A stretch of 39,833 bases of DNA from Planctomycetota bacterium (GCA_030836185.1 JAURQH010000036.1:1-39833), one strand, 5' to 3'; shown: positions 27,685-37,251, numbered from the stretch's first letter. Program-made: numbers and translations. Notes: a model not told the origin generated them from the letters alone.

Positions 27685-28758
27685 CTATTCAGTAGCAGGT
27701 TGTGACTCTTGTGCTTCTTGTTTTGCCGGAATGGGTTGAGCCGGTAGGTCTGCGCGAAATCGACCTTCTTCGAGAAAACGCATGGTCGAATTGATCACAT
27801 CGGGGTGTCCCATGAGAAAAGAGTGCAGGGCAGACACGGTCATGAAATCGGCGGCGCCCGGAAGTTTTGTGTGTTCAAGTTCGACAGTTCCATCGTCGTC
27901 ACCGGGAATGAGAGGGTTAAATCCTTTTTCGGTTCCACGCGCGCCTGCCACGATTCCGAATTCAAACTCGGGGACCGGTAACTTGGAAATTAATCCTTCG
28001 GAGTCGGTCACGAGCTGTTGCCCGGCCGGTCCGTAAAGCATTTTGAACAATGGCCAGTTTTGAACTTTGTCGGCAATTCCGGCACCTTGATTGGGAACGC
28101 CCAGCATCACCATGCGTTTGATTCTGGGATCAGGCTTTTCGCAATTCATGAGATAACAGCGGACCACCAATCCGCCCATACTGTGAACGACGAAATCGAT
28201 TTCCTCAACTCCCTCAAACGTGGTCAATACACGTTCGAGATACTTACTGGCATCAGTGATCGGCACTCGTGTGCTCGGGTAATTGAAACCGAAGACCTGA
28301 TAGCCTTCTTTCACAAGTCGCTTCCGCATTTTGTCAAACGATTTGGAGGAGCGAATGATGCCATGCACCAGGATGACGGCTTTTCCCTTCATGGGCTCAA
28401 GCTTTTGTTGCTTACGGATTTCAAGGAGAGTGTCGAGGCATTCTCCGTAGGTTCCTGATGCCTTACGGACGTCATTCCCGTTGAGCAAACGGAAATGTTT
28501 TGTGAAGACATTTTGTTGAATCTTCCATTCGTGAAAGAAGTAAACATCTCCCCAAAAAAGGCGACCGCCCATTGTCTGCATATCAGGTTCCTCGAATTCA
28601 AAGGGCTCGATGCCCAGCGCGGAGAGTGGGGATTCAATGGTTTGCGCCGTTGCCGACGAAGTCACGCAGCAGAGCAGCAAGAGTGATGCGAGTCGAAGTT
28701 TCGGTTTGAAAATTTGTTGGGTCATCAACGGTTCTTTATCTCCAAACGTGTCGGCCAT
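27685..28758 (-). CDS. Secreted lipase-like alpha/beta hydrolase
   Basis: ATG at 28758 follows GAAGGAG at eight bases and gives 357 residues; ATG at 28725 is an alternative with a weaker site, and both keep the signal peptide (core LASLLLLCCVTSSATA, cleavage near ATAQ). The catalytic features of an alpha/beta hydrolase are present: an oxyanion-hole HGIIRSS, nucleophile elbow HSMGG (Ser near 193), an acidic GDDDG near 286-290 and SALHSF with His near 312. The VNPNQGAG-like block (LGVPNQGAG) is typical of bacterial lipases/esterases. The substrate is unknown. A terminator separates it from the upstream thioredoxin gene. Confidence 0.88.
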   Translation of the reverse strand: MADTFGDKEPLMTQQIFKPKLRLASLLLLCCVTSSATAQTIESPLSALGIEPFEFEEPDMQTMGGRLFWGDVYFFHEWKIQQNVFTKHFRLLNGNDVRKASGTYGECLDTLLEIRKQQKLEPMKGKAVILVHGIIRSSKSFDKMRKRLVKEGYQVFGFNYPSTRVPITDASKYLERVLTTFEGVEEIDFVVHSMGGLVVRCYLMNCEKPDPRIKRMVMLGVPNQGAGIADKVQNWPLFKMLYGPAGQQLVTDSEGLISKLPVPEFEFGIVAGARGTEKGFNPLIPGDDDGTVELEHTKLPGAADFMTVSALHSFLMGHPDVINSTMRFLEEGRFRADLPAQPIPAKQEAQESQPATE

Positions 28759-28836
28759 CACGAATTCTCCTTCTCCACTCAGGCGTGTTGCTCGGGAGAA
28801 TCTCACGTTGGTTCCATTGGATTTCAGCATACCAAT

Positions 28837-28877
28837 AAAAAAAGGCAATCGCCGCATTATTGAGTGCGACGAATGCC
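28837..28877 (-). terminator. Rho-independent terminator after the TlpA-like gene
   Basis: On the minus strand GGCATTCGTCGC and GCGGCGATTGCC form a 12-base stem with one mismatch and one G-U pair around a ten-base loop, followed by seven T. It starts 22 bases after the thioredoxin stop. Confidence 0.9.
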
Positions 28878-28898
28878 TGGTAAATCTCTCAAAAGAGA

Positions 28899-30098
28899 CT
28901 ATTTGGCAGGAGCTCCCAGTAATTCGCCCAGCAAACGTCCCAATTCAGGGCCGCGTGCCATGGTGGAAATCACCGTTCCCTCTTGGTCGACCAGAATCAC
29001 CGAGGGAATTCTCAAAATCCCGTAATACGAAGCCATCGGATGATTCCATCCGCGGGACTCCGGGTTTTCCGGGAAGATGTTGACCCACGGAATCTTGTTC
29101 TGCTCGGTAAATGCGATCAGTTTCTGTTTGTCGTCGTCGAGATTGACGCCGACCACTTCAAACCCTTTGTCGTGGTACTTGTCGTAATTTGCTTTGACGT
29201 TGGGGAGTTCCTGCAAACAGGGACCACACCAAGTGGCCCAGAAATCGACCAGCACAACTTTCCCGCGGTATTCTTCCCATTTGAAATCATTGCCGGCAAC
29301 CGTTTTGCCGAACACTTCCATTTTGCTTCCGGGAAGTTCTAATCGTCTTGCCGTCCCAATGAGCTTAGCCGAGTAATCGACGATTTGTTCATTGTCAGAC
29401 GTAGCGGCCATCTTGGCAATTCGGCGATAGACGGCGGCGGCTTCTTTGCCGGTCGCCGATTGTTCCATCGCTTCTGCGAGCCGGATGACTCCGCGTAAAT
29501 TAAAACGTGTCAGGCCCGTTTTCTCGGAGTCGGCAAGAATTTCATCAACGAGAGCTTGCCGCTCTTGTTCACTCATTCCCGCCAACATGGAAAGTTTGAG
29601 TTGCTGGGTAATGTCTTTGGCGACTGAGGCGATTTGAGCATTTTCATCATTATGATAGGTGGCGATAAACTTCATCGCTTCGGGTAATTTGGTGGCATCA
29701 CCGAGTTGTCCGAGCACGACCATGGAACGAACTCGAAACACGATAAACGGCAATTTTTCTTCCGCACTCAAGTCTTTCATCTTGAGTCCTATGTTGGCCG
29801 CTTTCAGTGATGTCTCGGAAACCTTCTTCATCAAGGCAACATATTGTGCTTGTGAAGTGGCCTGCTTTTGAGGGACCTGTTGTAAACCTTGAATAAATTC
29901 GGCCAACATCTTGGCGTCAGCACCCTCGGGAATGGCAAAAGGATCAGCGGCATCTTTGGCCGCAGAGAGATCGGGTAACGGCGGAAGAGCCTTCTCATCT
30001 TGTGCAAAGGCGTACCAACCGACCGAACCACTGACCATGACGGCAATCAACGCGATGCTGAACCAGTGAAACGGCTCCCGGAGTTTTTCCAAAAACAT
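28899..30098 (-). CDS. Membrane-tethered TlpA-like thioredoxin protein
   Basis: From ATG at 30098 the protein has 399 residues. An N-terminal signal anchor (about 12-33, WFSIALIAVMVSGSVGWYAF) is followed by a ~220-residue helical region without a known motif, then a TlpA/ResA-type thioredoxin domain with DFWATWCGPC (WCGPC at 290-294), the cis-Pro region RIPSVILVD and the typical EVVGVNLDDD strand. Such proteins reduce disulfides in the extracytoplasmic space, for example in cytochrome c maturation. The long helical region before the domain is a common planctomycete arrangement. An in-frame TTG six codons upstream is possible. A terminator follows. Confidence 0.9.
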   Translation of the reverse strand: MFLEKLREPFHWFSIALIAVMVSGSVGWYAFAQDEKALPPLPDLSAAKDAADPFAIPEGADAKMLAEFIQGLQQVPQKQATSQAQYVALMKKVSETSLKAANIGLKMKDLSAEEKLPFIVFRVRSMVVLGQLGDATKLPEAMKFIATYHNDENAQIASVAKDITQQLKLSMLAGMSEQERQALVDEILADSEKTGLTRFNLRGVIRLAEAMEQSATGKEAAAVYRRIAKMAATSDNEQIVDYSAKLIGTARRLELPGSKMEVFGKTVAGNDFKWEEYRGKVVLVDFWATWCGPCLQELPNVKANYDKYHDKGFEVVGVNLDDDKQKLIAFTEQNKIPWVNIFPENPESRGWNHPMASYYGILRIPSVILVDQEGTVISTMARGPELGRLLGELLGAPAK

Positions 30099-30405
30099 AA
30101 TATTTTCTTTTCTCAAAAATGAAGAGCAACGGTCATCCGCTGTTCGGGCGCAAAAATGTTATCACAATGCCCGAAAAAACTCATGATCAAATTGGTTTTC
30201 CGAACACCTCGCACAGGTCATATGGAATTCTCTACGCAATTGTGACATGAATTCGTTGTTATTTTCGCGGAAAACAGAAAAAACTCTGTAAAACAGTTCA
30301 CAAAATTGCATCCTGTTCGTTCTTTGCAGACTCAATATTTCTCGATGTTTTCGTTACTGTAGGCATCCTTACATCACTGACAACGCCGTTCTTGACGAGG
30401 ATTCC
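30099..30405. other. Divergent intergenic region before the M3 peptidase gene
   Basis: The 307 bases are AT-rich and must hold divergent promoters for the thioredoxin and peptidase genes. I see no clear -35/-10 pair, palindrome or RNA gene. Confidence 0.45.
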
Positions 30406-32493
30406 ATGAGCGATCAACTTTCCGACAATCCACTTTGGCAAACATCGGGGCTTCCTCGTTTCGATCTGATTGATCCGAGCCACGTGGTTCCGTCGGCACA
30501 AGCTCTCCTTGAGTATGCCGAACAAAAACTGACGGAAATCGAAGCGAACCTCGAACCGACGTGGGAGTCAATCTTCGGCAGGCTGGAAGAAATCGACATC
30601 CGCTACGAGCAAACATGGAATCCTGTCGGCCATCTTCTGTCAGTGAAAAACTCGGACGAACTTCGTCTTGCTCATGAAGAGATGCTTGCACCAATGGTGA
30701 CGTTCAGTTTACGGATGTCACAAAGCGAACCCATTTACAATGCTCTAAAAGGGTTGAGAGAGAGTGATGCTTTCGAGGGCTTGGCTTCTGCGCAACAACG
30801 CATCGTTGATAAAGCGATTCTCAATGTAGAACTTTCGGGGATAGGATTGGAAGGAGAAAAGCTGGAACGCTTCAATCAGATTGCTCAAGAGCTTTCAAAA
30901 CTTGCGACCGACTTTTCTAACAATGTGCTCGATGCCACAAAAGCGTTCGAATTGATTGTGACCGATCCCGCCGATATGGAGGGTTGCCCCAACAGTCTCA
31001 AACAGCTCAGCTCTCAGGCCTTCAACAACAGTGCTGATCAAGACGGCGTCAAAGAATCGACGCCCGAAGACGGCCCGTGGAAAATTACGCTCGACATCCC
31101 CAGCTACCTACCGTTCATGGAGCATTGCCGCAACTCAGAGTTGCGGGAACAAGTCTATCGTGCGTTCGTCAGTCGTGCTTCATCAGATAATCTCGACAAC
31201 GCCCCCTTGATCTCTCAAATTCTGAAACTGCGTCAAGAGAAAGCCTCGCTTCTCGGTTACGGCTCATTTGCCGAGTTGTCTCTCGCCACCAAGATGGCTC
31301 CCTCGGTCGAGAAGATCGAAGAGATGGAAAAACAACTGCTGGCCGCTTCCAAATCATCCGCCGAACAAGATCTCTCCGAGATTACAGCACTCGCGCAGGA
31401 AAATGGACACGCGGGAGGTTTGCATCATTGGGATGTTGCCTTCTGGGCAGAGCGACTCCGTGAGCAGAAATTTGAATACACCGACGACGAATTGCGACCG
31501 TACTTCCCGATGCCGCGCGTCTTGGATGGTCTGTATGAGGTGATTCATCGATTGTTCGACGTGACCATCAAAGAAACTGACGACGAAGTCCCCGTCTGGA
31601 ACAAGGATGTCCGGTTCTACAAAGTCTTTAACAACGCAGGCGAGCAGATTGCCGGCTTCTATCTCGATCCTTATTCGCGTCCCGAAGACAAACGGGGCGG
31701 CGCGTGGATGAATACCTGTCTTGATCGCCGTATGTCGAACGGCTACTCACAACTGCCTATCGCCTATTTGGTCTGTAATGGTACGCCGCCAGTTGGTGAC
31801 AAACCCTCTTTGATGACGTTCTCGGAAGTGGTCACTTTATTCCACGAGTTTGGACACGGCTTGCATCATATGTTGACGACCATCGATTTCGCGGATGCCG
31901 CCGGCATCAATGGAGTCGAGTGGGACGCGGTCGAGTTGCCGAGTCAATTCATGGAAAACTGGTGCTACCATCGACCAACCTTGTTGGGCATGACGGCACA
32001 TTACGAAACGGGAGAACTGTTACCGGAAGATCTGTTTGAGAAGATTTGCAAAGCGCGGACTTATCGTGCCGGCTCGCAGATGTTACGACAGATTCAATTC
32101 GGGCTGGTCGATCTCGAATTACATCATCGCTTCGATCCCGAGAGTGACGAAACCATCTTCGATGTGGAAAAACGGATCAGCCAACAGACAGCCGTCATGG
32201 AACCGCTTTCCGAGAATCGCTTCCTCTGTGCGTTCTCGCACATCTTTGCCGGTGGGTACTCAGCCGGTTACTACAGTTACAAATGGGCCGAGGTCTTGAG
32301 TGCCGATGCGTTCTCCGCGTTTGAGGATATCGGCTTGGACAATGACGATGCCGTCATGCAGACCGGTCGCAAGTTTCGCGATGAAGTTCTCGCAGTCGGC
32401 GGCAGCCGCGACCCAATGGTCAGCTTCAAATCATTCCGAGGCCGCGAACCGTCCATTGAACCGTTACTGAGGCATAACGATTTGAAGGGTTGA
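30406..32493 (+). CDS. prlC: M3 family oligopeptidase (oligopeptidase A-like)
   Basis: The 695-residue cytoplasmic zinc metallopeptidase cleaves short peptides, including signal-peptide fragments. The zinc motif FHEFGHGLHH has HEFGH at 480-484, and ELPSQFMENW about 30 residues later provides the third ligand Glu. The upstream block FYLDPYSRPEDKRGGAWM and the downstream SRFLCAFSHIFAGGYSAGYYSY-type Tyr-rich region (FAGGYSAGYYSYKWAEV) match the substrate-binding part of M3A enzymes. The length is close to E. coli oligopeptidase A. Start ATG at 30406 follows GAGG at five bases. It is a single-gene unit on the plus strand. Confidence 0.93.
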   Translation: MSDQLSDNPLWQTSGLPRFDLIDPSHVVPSAQALLEYAEQKLTEIEANLEPTWESIFGRLEEIDIRYEQTWNPVGHLLSVKNSDELRLAHEEMLAPMVTFSLRMSQSEPIYNALKGLRESDAFEGLASAQQRIVDKAILNVELSGIGLEGEKLERFNQIAQELSKLATDFSNNVLDATKAFELIVTDPADMEGCPNSLKQLSSQAFNNSADQDGVKESTPEDGPWKITLDIPSYLPFMEHCRNSELREQVYRAFVSRASSDNLDNAPLISQILKLRQEKASLLGYGSFAELSLATKMAPSVEKIEEMEKQLLAASKSSAEQDLSEITALAQENGHAGGLHHWDVAFWAERLREQKFEYTDDELRPYFPMPRVLDGLYEVIHRLFDVTIKETDDEVPVWNKDVRFYKVFNNAGEQIAGFYLDPYSRPEDKRGGAWMNTCLDRRMSNGYSQLPIAYLVCNGTPPVGDKPSLMTFSEVVTLFHEFGHGLHHMLTTIDFADAAGINGVEWDAVELPSQFMENWCYHRPTLLGMTAHYETGELLPEDLFEKICKARTYRAGSQMLRQIQFGLVDLELHHRFDPESDETIFDVEKRISQQTAVMEPLSENRFLCAFSHIFAGGYSAGYYSYKWAEVLSADAFSAFEDIGLDNDDAVMQTGRKFRDEVLAVGGSRDPMVSFKSFRGREPSIEPLLRHNDLKG

Positions 32494-32502
32494 ATTCTCA
32501 AA

Positions 32503-32729
32503 CCGGACGCTAGCGCGTTCCGACTGATACTGTCGAATTAGCATACAGCCTGAATAGATATTCTACCCAATCAGCCGATGGGCGCTAGCCCACGGTTTGT
32601 CGTAAAGTCGCCAAGACACGCGCAGGAAGAAAAATAGCCCACATGCGCGAGCATGTGGGACGCGAGCGAAATACATTCGCTGTGCAATTTGTATTGAACG
32701 CATCCCATGTGCTTGCGCACAAGGGCTAT
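32503..32729. repeat. Cluster of palindromic intergenic repeats
   Basis: The cluster starts with GACGCTAGCGCGTTCC and GGGCGCTAGCCCACGG. At 32635-32729 there is a facing pair: TAGCCCACATGCGCGAGCATGTGGGA and GCATCCCATGTGCTTGCGCACAAGGGCTA (each written here in parts, both shorter than 30 bases). The outer TAGCCC/GGGCTA ends are inverted. It fills the gap after the peptidase gene. Confidence 0.7.
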
Positions 32730-32785
32730 GTTTCGATCATGTCCGAGATCTTGAGAATGCTCTGAAACTGTTCAAGCCACATATA

Positions 32786-32992
32786 TTAATCCACGAAGAA
32801 GAAAACGCAGGCATCCCATGATGCACCACATTCATAGGTATTCTCGAAACCTCTGGAACCAGCAATACACTCATTTGGCCAAGAGTTACAGAATCCGAGA
32901 GATGCATGAGCTTGTTGTTTGGGAGAATTAACGACAACAAATGCGGTGATGAAAAAGAGGATCGCCGTTAAACGTAGAATCGATTTTTGCAT
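32786..32992 (-). CDS. Small secreted four-cysteine protein (68 aa)
   Basis: From ATG at 32992 the product has a signal peptide (MQKS, then core LRLTAILFFITAFVVV, likely cleavage after QQAHA). The mature ~37 residues have four cysteines spaced C-x6-C-x12-C-x6-C (FCNSWPNEC, YECGASWDAC). The ribosome site is poor; longer in-frame starts at 33049 or 33079 exist, the latter overlapping the end of the upstream gene, which may couple translation. No family is recognised. The neighbour at 33069-33302 has the same signal peptide plus four-cysteine plan, so the two are probably related in function. Confidence 0.6.
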   Translation of the reverse strand: MQKSILRLTAILFFITAFVVVNSPKQQAHASLGFCNSWPNECIAGSRGFENTYECGASWDACVFFFVD

Positions 32993-33068
32993 AGCAAGGA
33001 GTTTTTCGAGAGTGGAGAAGTTGAAAGGTTTCAAAGGTTGAGTTCTCATCTTGAGCTCAAAGGTCTCA

Positions 33069-33302
33069 CTAAATCCCAAATTCCCAAGTACTCACGCTAG
33101 CATAGCAACTGTGTATATCTTGCATGGCTTGTTGACGGCAGCCAATCCAGCTTTGTGTATCGAAATCGTATCGATAAGTGCATGATATTTTGTCGATTTC
33201 GTATTGAGCTTCACACCAAATCGAAAATGCTTCAGCCTTTTGTGAGGAATACAAAATGGTGGAACAGACGGCAACAATCATCAGGCAACGTGTCAATAAC
33301 AT
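33069..33302 (-). CDS. Small secreted four-cysteine protein (77 aa)
   Basis: ATG at 33302 follows GGGAG at seven bases. A signal peptide (core CLMIVAVCSTILY, cleavage after QKAEA) leaves a mature protein of about 53 residues with cysteines spaced C-x10-C-x13-C-x10-C (WCEAQYEIDKISC, GCRQQAMQDIHSC). Spacings of 11 residues place each pair on one face of a helix, so a disulfide-stapled helical hairpin is plausible. There is no membrane segment beyond the signal. It is upstream of the similar 68-residue gene on the same strand. No family is recognised. Confidence 0.7.
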   Translation of the reverse strand: MLLTRCLMIVAVCSTILYSSQKAEAFSIWCEAQYEIDKISCTYRYDFDTQSWIGCRQQAMQDIHSCYASVSTWEFGI

Positions 33303-33513
33303 GAATTATCTCCCGGAAACTCTCTGAAATAAGTGGCATTGTTTGCGAATCTGTCACACAAACCGTTATAGAGAAAACGAGTCCCACGCCAGTAAGTCAC
33401 TCGAAAAAGGAGTTTCCTTGAAAAAATTCCGGGATCAGTCTCGGCTTCAATTACGGTAGGCTTGAACTCGAAATATGTTTACGTCTGCCATTTACATCCA
33501 GGGAATCAATCAC

Positions 33514-33885
33514 ATGTCGGCTCCTGAGCACAACAAAATTAACTACGTCGAGTTTCCCGCCAGTGATTTAGCCGCCACCAAAGCATTCTTTGAGAAAGTC
33601 TTCGACTGGACGTTTACTGATTACGGCACAGAATACACGGCGTTTTCGGATGAAGGTCTCGATGGCGGGTTCTTTCAATCCGATTTGAAATCTTCGACTT
33701 CAAACGGAGGCGCGTTGATCGTTTTCTACACGCAAGATATCGAGATGACACTCGTCAAAGTCCACGATGCTGGCGGGAAAATCATCCGCCCGATCTTTTC
33801 CTTCCCCGGCGGTCGGCGGTTCCACTTCACCGAACCAAGCGGCAATGAACTCGCCGTCTGGGCAGACCGCGGCGCGGAGATGTGA
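33514..33885 (+). CDS. VOC (glyoxalase/bleomycin-resistance fold) family protein
   Basis: From ATG at 33514 the protein has 123 residues with the vicinal-oxygen-chelate pattern: INYVEFPASDLAATKAFFEK as first strand and helix, FDWTFTDYG, a second repeat VKVHDAGGKIIRPIFSFPGG, and the closing FTEPSGNELAVW with the family metal-site Glu region. The canonical first ligand position is occupied by Glu or is absent, so metal binding is uncertain. These small proteins act as isomerases, dioxygenases or resistance binding proteins; the substrate here is unknown. A start at 33475 is in frame, but the shorter form begins at the domain edge and has AGGG upstream. Confidence 0.85.
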   Translation: MSAPEHNKINYVEFPASDLAATKAFFEKVFDWTFTDYGTEYTAFSDEGLDGGFFQSDLKSSTSNGGALIVFYTQDIEMTLVKVHDAGGKIIRPIFSFPGGRRFHFTEPSGNELAVWADRGAEM

Positions 33886-33959
33886 CAGTCCCTTGAAACG
33901 CAACCACAGTTATTGGGCTTATTCACTTACCAAACCGAAATCGATCATAGCAAATAATC

Positions 33960-34262
33960 ATGCATATTATCGAAGGCGAAATTAGCTATGACTTGGTGAT
34001 GGAAGAAAACATGGATTTTGTTGAAGGGGCATATCGTCTGCCCGGAGGAGTGTGGGAAGTGTTTGTGACGCAGACTTGGCAAGTGACCGAGTTGGAAATC
34101 AAACCTTCGACTTGGGGAAGTGGGGCGACTGGAATCATCATCCAATTTCCTCTGGAAGAGCGGTCTCTCAATAAAAATGCTGTTGAAGAGTTAATGTCAG
34201 ACTATTTTGACATCCAAATTTGGAAAGAGGTCAATGGTCCCGACTCAATGCAGCTTCGATGA
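33960..34262 (+). CDS. Unknown small soluble protein (100 aa)
   Basis: The frame MHIIEGEISYDLVMEENMDF to MQLR is acidic with several Trp (GGVWEVF, STWGSG, IWKEV) and reads as an alpha/beta protein without signal or membrane segment. No ribosome site is visible before the ATG, and no family is recognised. It lies 74 bases after the VOC gene on the same strand and before a facing palindrome pair. Composition favours a real gene, but expression is unproven. Confidence 0.5.
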   Translation: MHIIEGEISYDLVMEENMDFVEGAYRLPGGVWEVFVTQTWQVTELEIKPSTWGSGATGIIIQFPLEERSLNKNAVEELMSDYFDIQIWKEVNGPDSMQLR

Positions 34263-34294
34263 ATCATCACATTGTTAGATATGGTACGAAGGTT

Positions 34295-34369
34295 GTAGGC
34301 TGGGTCGTGACCCAGCACACCAGTTCGATCTAAGCATCACAGGTCAATCTGGGACCAGTCCCAGCCTAC
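34295..34369 (-). repeat. Facing palindrome pair, GTAGGCTGGG family, copy 2 (inverted)
   Basis: GTAGGCTGGGTCGTGACCCAGC, a ~30-base spacer and CTGGGACCAGTCCCAGCCTAC. On the minus strand this matches the pair at 11894-11955 in both halves, while the spacer differs. It separates two converging genes. Confidence 0.8.
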
Positions 34370-34421
34370 AGCCACTTGAAGTCATCCCGACTGCTTGCGC
34401 AGATCGGGCTATCGGCTTCAC

Positions 34422-35537
34422 TTACTGTATCTTCCCTCTCGCAGCCGTCGGCCAGACGATTTCTAACACATCATTGCGGAAGCCGTAAAAGTTTTCGTGT
34501 AGGATTGTCGTGAAGTCGTTGTAGCCGGGATAGAGTTCGATCTTGTCGCCAATCTTCAGGTCGCAGGCGGCACCTTCCAGATCGACTTTGCAATGCTCGG
34601 CAGAGAGGGCCACGATGTTGGTTCCTTCGATTCCTTTGACCTTCGGCATGAAGATATCCGGGTAGATCGTTTTTCGTCCGGTATCGAGAATGGCCCGTTC
34701 CAACACCGGTCGGCTGACGACGCTCGCTAAAACGGTCACTGCCGATTCGAGATCGGAAACGCAGCATTCTTCAAGATAGAATGGCTCGGCAAAGATGCCG
34801 CCACCCGCTTGAAGTTCGGTCACGCAATCGACGTCTGACGTGATTTGATACGAACCGGTTCCTCCCGCGGAGACAATCTCGCAGTTCAAGCCGTGCTTGT
34901 CGAAGTCGTCTTTCGTCTTGGCGAGGATCTGCATCGCTGCGCCGATCTTGGCCTTCTTTTCGTCCTGATCTTTGATCCGTAATAAGTGTCCTTCGTAACC
35001 CATGATGCCGACCAGATCGAGACCGGGGAGCTTGTCGATGGCCTGAGCGAGTTCCAGAGTGTCAATTCCCGGTTTGATGCCGACTCGTTCGAGACCGATA
35101 TCAACTTCGAGGATCGTCCGACATTTCACACCGACTTCAACGCAGATACGAGACAACATTTCGGCTTGGGAATAATGGTCACAGGCGACAATGGGGTCGG
35201 CGATTTTGCACAGCGCGGCGATTCGGCGATGTTTCTTCTCGCCGATGATCATGTTGGCGATGAGGATATCGGTGATGCCGGCGAAGGCGAAGACTTCCGC
35301 TTCGGACACCTTCGCGCTGGTGACGCCGATGGCTCCCGCTTTGATTTGTTTCCAAGAGATGGCGGGAGTTTTATGGCATTTGACGTGCGGCCTCCACTGT
35401 TTGCCGCGAGTCGTCATGTAGGAGGCCATCTTTTCGATGTTCGACTCCATGATGTCGAGATCGATACACAGGGCAGGGGTGTCGAGATCAAACTTGTGGG
35501 AACCAACGAGTGTCTGTGTCACGGGAGGACTTTCCAT
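34422..35537 (-). CDS. PLP-dependent DSD1/D-threonine-aldolase-like enzyme (alanine racemase fold)
   Basis: The 371-residue cytoplasmic enzyme belongs to the fold-type III PLP family containing D-threonine aldolase and eukaryotic-type D-serine dehydratase. The N-terminal DLDTPALCIDLDIMESNI leads to RPHVKCHKTP, with Lys53 as the probable PLP lysine. SAGGTGSYQ binds the phosphate, and near the C-terminus SAEHCKVDL (His315, Cys316) is at the metal-site position. The likely reaction is cleavage or dehydration of a D-hydroxy amino acid; which one cannot be read from the sequence. There is no strong ribosome site before ATG at 35537. The next gene upstream is on the same strand after ~140 bases of repeat DNA. 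Confidence 0.85.
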   Translation of the reverse strand: MESPPVTQTLVGSHKFDLDTPALCIDLDIMESNIEKMASYMTTRGKQWRPHVKCHKTPAISWKQIKAGAIGVTSAKVSEAEVFAFAGITDILIANMIIGEKKHRRIAALCKIADPIVACDHYSQAEMLSRICVEVGVKCRTILEVDIGLERVGIKPGIDTLELAQAIDKLPGLDLVGIMGYEGHLLRIKDQDEKKAKIGAAMQILAKTKDDFDKHGLNCEIVSAGGTGSYQITSDVDCVTELQAGGGIFAEPFYLEECCVSDLESAVTVLASVVSRPVLERAILDTGRKTIYPDIFMPKVKGIEGTNIVALSAEHCKVDLEGAACDLKIGDKIELYPGYNDFTTILHENFYGFRNDVLEIVWPTAARGKIQ

Positions 35538-35589
35538 TCAGCAGGTGGGATGTCATGCGAGGCGGGAATTTTAGGGGTTGGATTTCTTA

Positions 35590-35666
35590 TTGAGCCGCCA
35601 GCGCAAGCTGGCCGGGGAGCTTGATTAAGATTCAGTCTCCCCTGCGTGCTTGCGCACACGGCTCAA
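35590..35666. repeat. Facing palindrome pair, TTGAGCCG family
   Basis: TTGAGCCGCCAGCGCAAGCT starts one arm and GCTTGCGCACACGGCTCAA ends the other; GGGGAG and CTCCCC are the inner ends around a ~20-base AT-rich centre. It lies directly downstream of the PhoD-like gene. Confidence 0.7.
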
Positions 35667-35676
35667 TCACTTGACT

Positions 35677-37167
35677 TTACTCCTTCACTGTTTGATGCAG
35701 CACTTTGCCGAGTTCGTCGTGCCAGGTGAATGTCAATTTGGACTCTTCGTATCCTCCAGCGATGTCGATCATCAAGAACCCACCCGAACGCGGATCTTGC
35801 GAGTAGGGTTGTTTGATCAAACCCTTAGGGTCGGTCGATTGAGGATCACCGGGGCTGCGGCCGAGTCTTGAATTCGCATCGACCAACGCACCGCAAGAGA
35901 ACTCTTCGACGCCTGACGGATGGACTGCATGATATTGCCAGTGACGGTCGCCGCAGACGACATAGAAGTTCTTCTCTAATAAGCCTTCTTTTTTGAGGAA
36001 GGTGAAGAACTCTTTCCGCTCGTGGCGAAAGCCGTTGATGTTGGTGTGATTGTCAAACTTCCGCAGGTCGTCTGGCCCCACCATCGGAGTGGGTGAGATC
36101 AGCAGCTTGAACTTGGCATCGCTGGCGGCCAGCGTTCGCTTGAGCCATTGTTTCTGTTTCTTGCCCCAGATGGTTTTCTTCGGGCCGTCTTTCATCGCAT
36201 TATCGCTGCGATACATCCGGTTCTCGGGAAACCAGATTTGCAAATCTTTGGTCACTCGATGCGTGCGGTAGGTCAATGCTTCGTCGTCATCGTGGGCCGC
36301 CACCGGCAACTGTTCCAGCATCATCGTTCGTCCTTGAGCCGGCGTGGGCAAATAATCTCCACTGTTATCGCCATCGTCGATGCGGTAGTCGTGATCGTCG
36401 ATCATCCAATAGGTCGGCACTTTGGCGAACAGATCTCGGTAGCGTGGTTGGATAAACTGCTCGTGCCATTTCTGTCGCAGTTCGGGAATTGTCTCGGCTC
36501 TCGGCTTGTCGGGCGTATCGTAATAGACGTTATCGCCTGTGCCGACAAAGAAATCGGGCTTCAACTTCAAGATGCTCGCGAGAGACGGATAGCCGAGATG
36601 CTTATCAGGACCGGCGTAAGGTTGTGGCAGTTTGGTGTTGTTCTCCTCGAGATGCTGTTTCTTGTCGATGCGATCATCGCCGTGAAACTTGGCGTAATTC
36701 ATGCCGGTGACAACGACAAATTTCACGGGAGCGGATTTCTTCGGGCCGGGGAGAGTTTTGAACTCGGCAGTCGGTCCCGGTTGCAGATTATTTTCATCGG
36801 GACCGATCTTCGTGGTGCAGGTGTATTCAGTTCCCGGCTTCAGTTTTGAGAACACAGCACGAGAGATGAAATCGTGTGCTTCAGTAGCCGGCACAAGTTG
36901 GACACTCGACGCGACATCCGATTTCTTTTTAGTTGTCAGCGTGAACTCGACGACTCCCGGCGTTCCGGGAAGATCGCGCTCGACCAGTTTGTCGGTACTC
37001 GCAAGACGAACTTGAATATAGGCCGACCGGGGAGTGACTTCTCCCACCATGATCCCCATGCTGGCCATTGGCTTATCCGCCGGAACATGGGTTGCCGTGC
37101 AATCTTCGGCAAAGGCTGTCGAAATCTGAAAGCCAAAAGTGAGTGTAAGCAGAATTAAGGAACGCAT
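35677..37167 (-). CDS. Secreted PhoD-like phosphatase (alkaline phosphatase D family)
   Basis: The 496-residue protein has a signal peptide (1-20, [17 protein letters not shown]), an N-terminal beta-sandwich domain (about 30-145, [20 protein letters not shown]...) and a metallophosphatase domain with [22 protein letters not shown] and [12 protein letters not shown], the metal-binding blocks of PhoD-type enzymes. The family hydrolyses phosphomono- or diesters and depends on Ca/Fe. Planctomycetes encode many such enzymes, often near sulfatases; none is adjacent here. The start is ATG at 37167. No Pho-box-like repeat was recognised. Confidence 0.9.
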   Translation of the reverse strand: MRSLILLTLTFGFQISTAFAEDCTATHVPADKPMASMGIMVGEVTPRSAYIQVRLASTDKLVERDLPGTPGVVEFTLTTKKKSDVASSVQLVPATEAHDFISRAVFSKLKPGTEYTCTTKIGPDENNLQPGPTAEFKTLPGPKKSAPVKFVVVTGMNYAKFHGDDRIDKKQHLEENNTKLPQPYAGPDKHLGYPSLASILKLKPDFFVGTGDNVYYDTPDKPRAETIPELRQKWHEQFIQPRYRDLFAKVPTYWMIDDHDYRIDDGDNSGDYLPTPAQGRTMMLEQLPVAAHDDDEALTYRTHRVTKDLQIWFPENRMYRSDNAMKDGPKKTIWGKKQKQWLKRTLAASDAKFKLLISPTPMVGPDDLRKFDNHTNINGFRHERKEFFTFLKKEGLLEKNFYVVCGDRHWQYHAVHPSGVEEFSCGALVDANSRLGRSPGDPQSTDPKGLIKQPYSQDPRSGGFLMIDIAGGYEESKLTFTWHDELGKVLHQTVKE

Positions 37168-37251
37168 GAGTGATTGGTCTCTCTTGAAGATTTCAGTCAG
37201 GCCTGGAAATGATGGAAGTCTCAGAGTAATCGGAATTTGTGAAGGAATCCA

